Shown here: positions 23,921 to 29,630 of the stretch, piece after piece
How the letters are laid out: each line of letters begins with the position of its first letter
How positions within the stretch are numbered: the first letter of the stretch is position 1
IMG/VR virus record: IMGVR_UViG_3300007265_000004
Coordinates: 1-33,776 of that record
Origin: a virus
Length of the DNA stretch: 33,776 nucleotides
Direction: 5' to 3' (one strand)
Notes under the pieces: model-generated
What the model saw: only the letters and a program-made list of their open reading frames with translations
Database searches by the model: none
Told to the model about the DNA's origin: nothing
Made by a program: the position numbers and the translations under genes

Positions 23921-25024
23921 AGTCTGACACGTAGCAGACGCCTGTCAATCGAACGGGCATCGAAGGTGCTCATCCTGCTAGGGGTGTGCTTTTGGGCACA
24001 ATCCACCTTTGGGCAGGGAGTCTCCGTAGGCCCCCGTACAGTCACCGCGACCGTCAATGGCCAGATGAGGCCCGTAGTAGCGACTGTGACCGTCTGCGCA
24101 TCGGGAGCGGCTGGATTACCTTGCTCGCCAGCTCTTAGCAACGTACTTTTCAGCAATGCCGCGCTCACGCAACCTGTCTCGAATCCCACAACTACCGACG
24201 CCAACGGCAATTACACATTTTTTATCGCTCCGGGTAATTACACGCTTACAGAGACGGCAAGCGGGTTTAGCGGTTACAGCTACCAGACCTCCGTAACTTG
24301 CTCACCATCCTCCTGCACGGTCGGCACCCTTACCACTACTGGTGCGGCCAGCGTCGGCGGCACCTTGTCCGTGAGCGGGTTTTCTACCTTCAGCGGCGGA
24401 ACAAGCCTTGGCCCGCGCTTTCAGCAATTCACCGCAAACGGAACCTTCACGATCCCGATAGGGGTAACCGCTGTCAAAGTGACGGTAGTTGCGGGCGGCG
24501 GCGCAGGCGGTGGCGCAACCAACGCCGCAAACACTGCTGGCGGCGGCGGCGGCTCTGGAGGGATGGGTATCAAATGGCTGAGTGGCCTCACTCCCGGAAA
24601 CACCATTACCGTGACTGTCGGAGCGGGAGGGATTGCGGTAGCGGGTGCTAACGGTGGCAGCGGAGGCAACTCATCGGTAGCTTCTGGAACGCAAACCATA
24701 ACTACAATCACGGCAAATGCTGGAACGTTCGGCTTCGGTGCGGGTGGTGCATTCGGAACGGGCGGTGCAGCGGGGGTAGGGGGCGATTTTAATGTCGCGG
24801 GAAGTCCTGGACTATTTCTGCCTCCCGCAACGAATGCCCTTGGCGGTCACGGTGCCGCTGGCCCATTTGGAGGTGCTGGTCAAGGCAGCGGTGGCTCGGC
24901 GGCTGGTGGTGTTGGAACGGCTCCTGGTGCCGGTGGCGGCGGCGCAGGCGGGGCAGGAGGCGCAGGCAATCTGGCTGGCGGCAACGGCGCAGCCGGCATC
25001 GTGATCTTCGAGTGGGTCAACTAA
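23915..25024 (+). CDS. Exported glycine-rich adhesin-like tail fibre protein
   Basis: I chose ATG 23915, 9 nt after AGGAG; a TTG at 23906 is in frame. The 369-aa protein has a basic start, a Sec-type hydrophobic segment (KVLILLGVCFWAQSTFG|Q), then an Ig/CNA-B-like domain with TTDANGNYTFFIAPGNYTLT. Residues from about 170 show the glycine-rich phage adhesin pattern: FTANGTFTIPIGVTAVKVTV, then many GGGGG runs, ending GAAGIVIFEW. Such domains in tail-fibre tips (T-even gp38-like) bind receptors. The mature part has 4 Cys. The combination of signal and adhesin is unusual. Confidence 0.75.
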   Translation: MHSLTRSRRLSIERASKVLILLGVCFWAQSTFGQGVSVGPRTVTATVNGQMRPVVATVTVCASGAAGLPCSPALSNVLFSNAALTQPVSNPTTTDANGNYTFFIAPGNYTLTETASGFSGYSYQTSVTCSPSSCTVGTLTTTGAASVGGTLSVSGFSTFSGGTSLGPRFQQFTANGTFTIPIGVTAVKVTVVAGGGAGGGATNAANTAGGGGGSGGMGIKWLSGLTPGNTITVTVGAGGIAVAGANGGSGGNSSVASGTQTITTITANAGTFGFGAGGAFGTGGAAGVGGDFNVAGSPGLFLPPATNALGGHGAAGPFGGAGQGSGGSAAGGVGTAPGAGGGGAGGAGGAGNLAGGNGAAGIVIFEWVN

Positions 25025-25029
25025 GCAAA

Positions 25030-25212
25030 ATGAAAATTAAATCGCTGTTTCTCTCGCTGGTCCTGCTGGCGCTTGGCGGTAGCACATTTGGGCAGCAAGT
25101 GCTCAGCATCAGCCCTGCTGGTGAGCGGCGGAGTCAGCGTGTGGCTATCGCGTGGTCAGGCTGGGCGTGCTTGTCAGCTTCCTCTTGGCTGTTCCATGCA
25201 TTGACTCGATAG
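25030..25212 (+). pseudogene. Orphan signal-peptide ORF, probably a truncated gene
   Basis: The ATG at 25030 opens MKIKSLFLSLVLLALGGS, a good signal sequence cut in TFG|QQVL, very like the signal of the 704-aa spike (MKIKLAVFL...). After about 30 residues the sequence becomes unlike a protein and runs antisense into the 25134-25487 minus-strand gene. This suggests a gene whose body was lost, perhaps when the minus-strand gene was inserted. It could still make a 60-aa exported peptide. Confidence 0.4.
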
Positions 25213-25487
25213 ATTTCAACCGCAGCGGCTTCTCGGCCTGCGTGCAAAGTCACTCCAACATCAGCGACCTGGAGTTCCAAATGCCCACCATCGGCAAAGC
25301 GCAAGACGGTTGGCCCAACGAATGTTTGGTAGCTAAGGCGGCAATGGGAGTTGGCGTACAGAATCTCCGTAACTTCATCATGCCGTACACGCGCCTGCTC
25401 AATGCATGGCGGGGGAACAATCCGCGTTGGCGGCATCTGGCATTTACCGGAGGCGAATATGCAGGCCAGTAAAAGTAGGGTATTCAT
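25134..25487 (-). CDS. Exported hypothetical protein on the minus strand, 117 aa
   Basis: I chose ATG 25487, giving a short hydrophobic N-terminus (MNTLLLLACIFASGKC|Q) as a signal peptide; the frame is open to 25571 but the extra residues look unlike a protein. The mature part is a compact mixed domain (EVTEILYANSHCRLSYQTF, LRFADGGHLELQVADVGVTL) with two Cys that could pair. It resembles no family I recognise. A plus-strand ORF covers the same DNA (25152-25472) but is less protein-like. Confidence 0.5.
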   Translation of the reverse strand: MNTLLLLACIFASGKCQMPPTRIVPPPCIEQARVRHDEVTEILYANSHCRLSYQTFVGPTVLRFADGGHLELQVADVGVTLHAGREAAAVEIYRVNAWNSQEEADKHAQPDHAIATR

Positions 25488-25638
25488 GCTTTCTATTGTA
25501 CTCCTTTTGTCAACGTGCGGCTGCGCAGCGCGAAAGGTCCACGACGGCAGCATAGGCGCTCCGCCAAACAACGAGCATCAGTGCTTCAACAATCACGAAA
25601 AATACAGGCCGCTGACGGGGCAATGCGAGAGGGAATGA
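25459..25638 (+). CDS. Small lipoprotein-like protein, 59 aa
   Basis: GGAGG lies about 5 nt before the ATG at 25459. The product has a hydrophobic N-terminal segment (RVFMLSIVLLLSTCGCAA) with two Cys that could be a lipobox, though the -1/-3 residues are not ideal. A short polar tail with HDGSIGAPPNNEHQC follows. It overlaps the 5' end of the minus-strand gene. Placement before lysis genes and the size recall an outer-membrane spanin (Rz1-like) lipoprotein, but no partner is evident. Confidence 0.5.
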   Translation: MQASKSRVFMLSIVLLLSTCGCAARKVHDGSIGAPPNNEHQCFNNHEKYRPLTGQCERE

Positions 25639-25639
25639 G

Positions 25640-25774
25640 TTGACTGTCAAGCTCCCCGCTTGCGACCTCTGCGGGAAGCCCAGCTTTGTGCGCGGCGAGT
25701 TCTGGGGAATTGTGCTGAATATCTGTGCGCGTCATTTTGATGTATTCAAAAACGGCTGGGGAAAGCGAGATTGA
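25640..25774 (+). CDS. Small CxxC protein, 44 aa
   Basis: It starts at TTG 25640, after GAGAGGGA. The 44-residue product contains CDLCGKPS and ICARHFD, a Cx2C...CxxH pattern fitting a one-zinc knuckle, then a basic end (GWGKRD). The stop is 4 bp before the ATG of the next gene. Such tiny zinc-knuckle proteins are numerous in this genome. Function unknown. Confidence 0.5.
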   Translation: MTVKLPACDLCGKPSFVRGEFWGIVLNICARHFDVFKNGWGKRD

Positions 25775-25778
25775 GCAC

Positions 25779-26156
25779 ATGAGAAAACTTATTCTATTCC
25801 TGCTGCTGGCTAGCCCCTGCTTCGCGCAATCCACCAAGCTCCAGCTCGGTCTGTACTGGAGCAGCGGAGCGCAGATCACGAACGCCACAACGACGATTAC
25901 GAACTCGAAAGGCACAGTCATTGCCAAAGCTCCCGGCTCGTGGCCGACAGTCTCAGCGAATCTGCCCGCAGACCTCTACACCATTACCGTGACGGTTCCT
26001 GCTATGAGTGATAAGCCAGCAGTGAATTGGTCCGTGACTCTGCCGCTCGCCTCCAGCGTAGCGGGCTTCGCCATAACGAGCCAATCCGTAAGGATTACGC
26101 TCGACTCCACAGGGCAGCACGGAACGTTGCAGGCCAGCGTAGGGGCGACGTTTTGA
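25779..26156 (+). CDS. Exported small beta-sandwich protein
   Basis: The 125-aa product has a compact Sec signal (MRKLILFLLLASPCFA|QSTK). The mature part is a beta-rich domain with Ig-like spacing: LQLGLYWSSGAQITNA, GTVIAKAPGSW, DLYTITVTVP, SVTLPLASSVAGF, SVRITLDS. It has no Cys after the signal. No enzymatic motif. It lies between fibre and lysis genes. It may be a secreted or periplasmic binding domain. Its stop overlaps the TTG of the next gene. Confidence 0.65.
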   Translation: MRKLILFLLLASPCFAQSTKLQLGLYWSSGAQITNATTTITNSKGTVIAKAPGSWPTVSANLPADLYTITVTVPAMSDKPAVNWSVTLPLASSVAGFAITSQSVRITLDSTGQHGTLQASVGATF

Positions 26157-26389
26157 AGCGAGGCCCGCGCCCAAATGAAAAGCTGGCCCAGCGCGTGGAA
26201 GAACTGCTGCGTCAAGGCTACACCAACAAAGAGATGATGCACGCGCTGAACCTGTCACGAACGGGGGTCCATTACCACGTCGCCAAGCTGTTCAAGCAAG
26301 CGGGACTTTACGGCAATGACACGCGGCGCTTCATGGTTTGGCTGCTGCTCACTAAAAAATTAAACGGAGGCTCCCAGCCCCATGCCTGA
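26153..26389 (+). CDS. LuxR/GerE-type HTH DNA-binding protein
   Basis: The 78-aa product starts at a TTG overlapping the previous TGA. Residues about 12-55 follow the GerE pattern: AQRVEELLRQGYTNKEMMHA, LNLSRTGVHYHVAKLFKQAG. In GerE domains the same positions read 'VLxLLAxGxSNKEIAxxLxISxxTVKxHVxxIxxKLG'. No receiver or ligand domain is present. It would bind DNA as a dimer. In a late operon between an exported protein and the lysis genes it could time lysis or modulate host genes; that is inference. GGAGG for the next gene lies in its 3' end. Confidence 0.75.
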   Translation: MKRGPRPNEKLAQRVEELLRQGYTNKEMMHALNLSRTGVHYHVAKLFKQAGLYGNDTRRFMVWLLLTKKLNGGSQPHA

Positions 26390-26627
26390 ATCCGACCGCG
26401 ACATACTAATCGAACTGAGAACCAAGGTGGGCGAGATTCACCGCGACATGACGCAACCGGAAGGGCGCGTTCCAAAGCTGGAAGTGACGGTAGACGAACA
26501 CTCCTCGCAGATCAATTCATTTGCTGGCGGCTTGAAAGTGGCGCTGTGGGTTATCGGCCTGGTCGGAACTCTTGTATTGGCGTTCGGCGGTGTATTGCTG
26601 GCGCATGTGCTCGGCGGCAAGCAGTGA
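26382..26627 (+). CDS. XhlA-like holin accessory membrane protein
   Basis: The 81-aa product overlaps the HTH gene by 8 bp and has GGAGG about 11 nt upstream. It has a polar coiled N-terminus (DILIELRTKVGEIHRDM) and one C-terminal transmembrane helix (LKVALWVIGLVGTLVLAFGGVLLAHVL, given here as residues about 50-76). This topology matches haemolysin XhlA-type proteins that act with holins and endolysins. The endolysin gene follows by GTGA overlap, supporting a lysis role. Confidence 0.7.
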   Translation: MPESDRDILIELRTKVGEIHRDMTQPEGRVPKLEVTVDEHSSQINSFAGGLKVALWVIGLVGTLVLAFGGVLLAHVLGGKQ

Positions 26628-27109
26628 CCCCTTCTCGGCGGTTATGGGTGCTCGAGACGACCAACCAAGCCCTCGAGGCGAAGCACGTCCACGCGCGCAT
26701 GGCGGCCTGTGAAGCGGCGCTCGAGAGCGACTATGGAACCTCTGCGCTTGCCCGGCTTGGCTTCAACCTTTTCGGCATGAAGCAGCACACGCACCCGGTC
26801 TATGGAACTTTGCCGCTGCCTACTCGAGAGTTCTTAAACGGTGAGTGGAAGCAGGAGATAGGGCAGTGGGTGAAGTACGAGAACCTCGAGGAATGCTTCG
26901 CCGATCGCATGGCAACGCTGATGCGGCTCAGGAGCGTGTACCCACACTATCAGGCCGCGCTCACGGCACCGGACCCGGAAACCTACATCGCGGAAGTCAG
27001 CAAGACGTGGAGCACGGACCCCGCTCGAGCAGCTAAGGTGCTGGCGATTTTCAACGAAGTTTTTCCGCAGGACTCGAGCGGAGACGTTCATTTTACCGAC
27101 GCAACTTAA
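26624..27109 (+). CDS. Endolysin, GH73-type glucosaminidase
   Basis: The 161-aa protein begins at a GTG overlapping the XhlA-like stop. It has the glucosaminidase pattern AALESDYGTSAL with the likely catalytic Glu34, followed by FNLFGMK (residues 47-53), which corresponds to the family 'NLFGIK'. YENLEECFADRMATLMR and YIAEVSKTWSTDP, as in GH73 'DPxYA' lobes, follow. It has no signal peptide, so it needs a holin to reach the peptidoglycan. It would hydrolyse GlcNAc-MurNAc linkages. Its DNA holds seven CTCGAG words, unlike the rest of the genome. Confidence 0.8.
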   Translation: MTPSRRLWVLETTNQALEAKHVHARMAACEAALESDYGTSALARLGFNLFGMKQHTHPVYGTLPLPTREFLNGEWKQEIGQWVKYENLEECFADRMATLMRLRSVYPHYQAALTAPDPETYIAEVSKTWSTDPARAAKVLAIFNEVFPQDSSGDVHFTDAT

Positions 27110-27118
27110 AGGAGAAAC

Positions 27119-27262
27119 ATGTTCCACAACTGGAAAACCACACTCGCAGGACTGCTCACCGCTGTCGGCAATGTCAGCGTCAATGGCGTGGGCTGGAAAC
27201 AGTTACTCGTATCGGCTGGAATCGCGGTACTCGGTGCGTTGGCAAAAGACCACAGTTCTTAG
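27119..27262 (+). CDS. Small holin-like membrane protein
   Basis: AAAGGAGAAAC precedes the ATG at 27119. The 47-aa product (MFHNWKTTLAGLLTAVGN ... KQLLVSAGIAVLGALAKDHS) has the layout of short phage holins: a Trp-Lys start, one or two hydrophobic helices, and an 'AKD' end. It directly follows the endolysin gene. It would form lesions in the inner membrane to release the endolysin. The ORF is shorter than most gene callers keep. Confidence 0.65.
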   Translation: MFHNWKTTLAGLLTAVGNVSVNGVGWKQLLVSAGIAVLGALAKDHSS

Positions 27263-27485
27263 CCTGGCGCTGCTCTGCTCAGGTTGTGCCTCGCACAAGC
27301 GGCCTGTCCACGGCGAAGTTGTCATCCCCAATTCCTGCATAGAGAAGCTGGAACCCACGGAGAAAACCTACTGTCACGGCCCGGACGGGCAGCACATCAA
27401 GTGCGATGGCGTGACGCTTACTCGGCAGGCGGGGTGCGAACGCTACGAAGTTAAGAAGGGCGCTTCTGCGCGAGGAAGGAAGTGA
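27234..27485 (+). CDS. Lysis-region lipoprotein
   Basis: The 83-aa frame starts at GTG 27234 inside the holin-like gene's end. It has a signal II-type N-terminus (RWQKTTVLSLALLCSGC) with an acceptable lipobox (C-S-G|C), so Cys would be lipidated. The mature part has four further Cys (for example NSCIEKL, TYCHGP, IKCDG). An embedded small lipoprotein after a holin recalls Rz1-like outer-membrane spanins. The inner-membrane spanin partner is not identified. The start codon is uncertain. Confidence 0.6.
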   Translation: MRWQKTTVLSLALLCSGCASHKRPVHGEVVIPNSCIEKLEPTEKTYCHGPDGQHIKCDGVTLTRQAGCERYEVKKGASARGRK

Positions 27486-27491
27486 GGCCAC

Positions 27492-27566
27492 TTGATAACA
27501 AACCTGAGTTTCTTTGTATTGGCGATCCTATCGTCTGCAAAGGCTCAGAATGGCGAGGCCCACTGA
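27492..27566 (+). CDS. Possible 24-aa signal-peptide-like micro-ORF
   Basis: TTG 27492 opens a frame reading MITNLSFFVLAILSSAKA|Q then NGEAH and a stop: an almost complete signal peptide with the same A|Q site as other exported proteins here, but no body. It may be a remnant of a gene lost when the adjacent minus-strand gene came in. An alternative GTG frame at 27482 (37 codons) overlaps it, so only one can be real. Confidence 0.3.
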   Translation: MITNLSFFVLAILSSAKAQNGEAH

Positions 27567-27572
27567 ATGCCG

Positions 27573-27818
27573 CTAGGTGGGAGCCGCGAGCGTAGCGGCA
27601 CTTTTCCCCTTGCGAATCGCCGTCCCAACCACCGAATACAGAAGTTTGTCGGCCCACTGCGGCGGCGCAATCTTGTACAGCTTGTAGGTCATATCGGAAA
27701 TCGCCACTGAGCCGTCAACAAGGATTTTTGTAAGGGCGCGTTTGTACTTTTTCTCGCACTTGGCGCAGAACAATCTTTTCCTACGGGTCTTGGACTTGTC
27801 GCAAATCACGCATTTCAT
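27573..27818 (-). CDS. Minus-strand zinc-ribbon protein, 81 aa
   Basis: I chose the ATG at 27818, so the product begins MKCVICDKSKTRRKRLFCAK and shows a four-Cys ribbon (CVIC...CAKC). A basic, helical part (KKYKRALTKILVDGS) and a hydrophobic helix (APPQWADKLLYSVVGTAIR) follow. The region has no plus-strand gene, so it is probably real, and it lies antiparallel between the lipoprotein and the outer-membrane gene. Function unknown; nucleic-acid binding is possible. Confidence 0.55.
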   Translation of the reverse strand: MKCVICDKSKTRRKRLFCAKCEKKYKRALTKILVDGSVAISDMTYKLYKIAPPQWADKLLYSVVGTAIRKGKSAATLAAPT

Positions 27819-27863
27819 CGTGTAAAAGCTTATCTCTGTAAATCCCAAAACGAAAGGTAAAAA

Positions 27864-28388
27864 ATGAAATATCTAGCAACGCTGTTTCTTGCATTGTTTG
27901 TTTCTGCTGTGGCGGTACAGGCCCAGACGGCTCCGGCCGTAAGCACCTTCAGCGTCTCCACCACGGCGGTTTCTCTGCCGGGCAACAAATCCAGTGTGGT
28001 CGGCTCGCTAGACGGCATAACGCTGGGGATCACGCAAAATCTGAGCTTGCGCCAAACGAACCTCATCTCGCCGGGGAACCTGACAGGCTTCTATGGCGGC
28101 TTCGACTACAACATCGCGCCATTCAGCAAATTGCTCAACAATCTGTCGCCACAGCTCAACGGCTACAATTTCCGGCTCGAGCTGACGGGCAGCGCGGGCG
28201 TTGACCGGGTATCGGACTCGAGCGGCACTGTCCACCAGCACTATTCCTTCCTTGGCGGCGGGCGGCTCACTTACGCGATCGGCGGTTCCAAGACCTATAG
28301 CCTGATTGGGGAGGCGCAATACGCCAAGCTGCCCGGCTACGCCAATAGCACGGTCATCGTGTCGCTCGGGCCGGTAATTCGTTTCTAA
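27864..28388 (+). CDS. Phage-encoded outer-membrane beta-barrel protein
   Basis: AAAGG precedes the ATG. The 174-aa protein has a clear signal (MKYLATLFLALFVSAVAVQA|Q) and a mature part with alternating amphipathic strands (FYGGFDYNIAPF, GYNFRLELTGSAGVDRV, HYSFLGGGRLTYAIGG, YSLIGEAQYAKL). It ends STVIVSLGPVIRF. The terminal Phe after an alternating strand is the usual beta-signal read by the BAM complex. About eight strands are expected, as in OmpA/Lom-type proteins. Phage Lom-type proteins alter the host surface; the same could apply. No Cys in the mature part. Confidence 0.7.
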   Translation: MKYLATLFLALFVSAVAVQAQTAPAVSTFSVSTTAVSLPGNKSSVVGSLDGITLGITQNLSLRQTNLISPGNLTGFYGGFDYNIAPFSKLLNNLSPQLNGYNFRLELTGSAGVDRVSDSSGTVHQHYSFLGGGRLTYAIGGSKTYSLIGEAQYAKLPGYANSTVIVSLGPVIRF

Positions 28389-28639
28389 TGGCCCTCTTTT
28401 CCGACTGGAAACGCGCCCTCTGGCGTGCCCCGCTGCACATCCTGATGAGTGCTCCGGTTGCCGCGGCATCCCTGATTGTTCCTCCCGCAGGGAAGGCATA
28501 CATCGGGTGGCGCACCAAAGCAGAGCAGGACGACGAAGCGGCCAAGCGCGACACGCCCGAGAAAGCGCAAATAGACTTGTACACGCAAACGGCGCTAGTT
28601 CGGGGCGCGCTGCGCATTTACGGCATAAAACAGCCTTAG
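28388..28639 (+). CDS. Small membrane-associated protein, 83 aa
   Basis: The ATG overlaps the previous stop (TAATG). The N-terminal half is hydrophobic and aromatic (LFSDWKRALWRAPLHILM, then SAPVAAASLIVPPAG), probably one transmembrane or interfacial segment. The C-terminal half is charged (RTKAEQDDEAAKRDTPEKAQ) and helical. It is the last gene before the strong terminator. It may belong to the lysis cassette; the family is not known. Confidence 0.6.
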   Translation: MALFSDWKRALWRAPLHILMSAPVAAASLIVPPAGKAYIGWRTKAEQDDEAAKRDTPEKAQIDLYTQTALVRGALRIYGIKQP

Positions 28640-28686
28640 CCAAGTTCCTCGGCCAAGAGAAAGCGAGGAAAGCTGTCCATTATAGG

Positions 28687-28730
28687 GGAGCCTCTTTTTT
28701 AGTCAGCGGAGAGGCTCCTTTTCCTTTTCT
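28687..28730 (+). terminator. Strong intrinsic terminator at the end of the late operon
   Basis: The stem GGAGCCTC (28687-28694) pairs perfectly with GAGGCTCC (28711-28718) around a 16-nt T-rich loop and is followed by TTTTCCTTTTC. It lies 48 nt after the last late gene. All genes since 15160 on the + strand read into it. The 28640-28799 stretch otherwise holds no gene. Confidence 0.8.
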
Positions 28731-28799
28731 ACCAGCCGGAGGCCGTTTCAATCGCGGCGACCGCATCATTTCGCTGGAGTCGTGCTAGAATCACTGGAT

Positions 28800-28967
28800 A
28801 TGAAGCGTGATTGGATTACGCTCATCTTGCATATTTCGGCCATCGGCATCATGGTGCTATTCCTATTGAGCATCCTATTTGTAGGCCACTCAGCGCTGAT
28901 TAAGCAAGTTTGGCCTCGCGCCCCGCAATCCCTCCTCAGCCCCTCCAAGCCAGCGTTAACCTTTTGA
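28800..28967 (+). CDS. Single-span membrane protein, 55 aa
   Basis: The ATG at 28800 gives a 55-aa product with a transmembrane helix (LHISAIGIMVLFLLSILFVG) and a basic, Pro/Ser-rich tail; a GTG at 28782 is in frame and could add 6 residues. It sits alone between the late terminator and the next promoter. It could be a small toxin, holin-like or host-membrane modulator; nothing in the sequence decides. A TAGAAT at 28786-28791 could be a -10 box, but no matching -35 is seen. Confidence 0.45.
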   Translation: MKRDWITLILHISAIGIMVLFLLSILFVGHSALIKQVWPRAPQSLLSPSKPALTF

Positions 28968-29012
28968 GCACAAAATTCTAACGTTCTAGTACTTTTTTGT
29001 TTGCGAATTCAC

Positions 29013-29042
29013 TTGACAGCCGTATACGCGTGTCTCTACACT
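29013..29042 (+). promoter_or_regulatory. Sigma-70-type promoter with palindromic operator candidate
   Basis: A perfect -35 box TTGACA (29013-29018) is followed after 18 bp by TACACT (29037-29042) as -10. The spacer contains an 8-bp perfect palindrome CGTATACG (29021-29028). The next gene's ATG is at 29052, so transcription would begin only a few bases before it. The palindrome between the -35 and -10 boxes is in a fitting place for a repressor, perhaps the RHH protein encoded next (inference). Confidence 0.65.
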
Positions 29043-29051
29043 GTCCCCGTT

Positions 29052-29204
29052 ATGAAACCTCAGGCCGATGTCGTACTTGCCGTTCGCGTGCCCCCAGCCC
29101 TCAAGCGCGAACTCATGCGTCTCGCTGCTGCTGATAAACGCTCCCTGTCCAACCTCGTAGAACTCCTGCTCACCGACGTTCTCAAGCAGAAAGCAGCGGC
29201 CTAA
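29052..29204 (+). CDS. Small ribbon-helix-helix repressor-like protein
   Basis: The 50-aa product (start MKPQADVVLAVRVPPALKRE) matches the RHH fold: strand VVLAVRVP, helix 1 PALKRELMRLAAADK, helix 2 SLSNLVELLLTDVLKQK. It would dimerise to put the ribbon in the DNA major groove. The ATG lies about 10 bp after the promoter's -10 box with no room for a Shine-Dalgarno, so its mRNA is probably leaderless. It likely represses its own promoter. Confidence 0.7.
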   Translation: MKPQADVVLAVRVPPALKRELMRLAAADKRSLSNLVELLLTDVLKQKAAA

Positions 29205-29377
29205 CCTCATGACCACCCAGCCCTCCTACTTGACACAGCGTCCTATAAGGAATAACCAGTTTAGTTTCTGTAATTTACGCGCCTCACACCAAGCCTTAAC
29301 TCCCGCCTCTGCAAGTTACCTGCTTACGCGCTACTCAACATATTACCGTAACTTTTCTACCCATTCGGAGGTGGCCT
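29205..29377 (+). promoter_or_regulatory. Non-coding regulatory stretch with repeated words
   Basis: No gene is seen in these 173 bases. A second ACTTGACA lies at 29228-29235, the -35 of a possible promoter, but the best -10 (TATAAG, 29244-29249) is only 8 bp away. TTACGCGC occurs twice (29275-29282 and 29324-29331), and TACGCG also lies in the upstream promoter, so it may be a regulatory word. GGAGGTGG (29367-29374) is the Shine-Dalgarno of the next gene. Confidence 0.35.
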
Positions 29378-29629
29378 GTGGTTGAGCGCTGTCCCTCGTG
29401 CGGTTCCAACATTCACCATCCGCTCCATGCAAAGCGCCATGCCCGTTACCTAGAGCGCCACTTATTGGCCGTGATGCGCAAACAGGCTTCTTATGCCAAG
29501 ACCAAATCACGGTGTCCTTATTGCGGAGCACGATGCGCCCGCAGGTGGGGAAGATTTCTCCGTGTCTGTGAAAATCACCGCGTTTTGCGGAATGCTGCCC
29601 GGAAGCGCTTCGAGAAGAGGGCCGCATGA
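29378..29629 (+). CDS. Basic zinc-ribbon protein, 83 aa
   Basis: It begins at a GTG 4 nt after GGAGGTGG. The product has two CxxC pairs that could form one ribbon (CPSCGSNIHH near residue 5; CPYCGARCARRWG near residue 46), with a long basic part (AKRHARYLERHLLAVMRK) and a basic tail. It is likely a nucleic-acid-binding early protein. It is convergent with the minus-strand gene next to it. Confidence 0.65.
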   Translation: MVERCPSCGSNIHHPLHAKRHARYLERHLLAVMRKQASYAKTKSRCPYCGARCARRWGRFLRVCENHRVLRNAARKRFEKRAA

Positions 29630-29630
29630 C

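Noticed and set aside
25152-25472. Plus-strand frame with hydrophobic start (MVRLGVLVSFLLAVPCI)
   Set aside because: The minus-strand frame over the same DNA has a better signal peptide and more regular beta pattern. The plus frame is Asn/Arg-rich and irregular after the start. I am not certain.
27482-27595. GTG frame overlapping the lipoprotein stop (MRPLDNKPEFLCIGDP...)
   Set aside because: It overlaps the 24-aa signal-like frame and crosses the minus-strand gene's end; nothing favours it clearly, so I did not list it as a gene.
29230-29258. Second TTGACA as a promoter
   Set aside because: No acceptable -10 box at 16-18 bp; the TATAAG is only 8 bp away. Listed only as part of a regulatory stretch.
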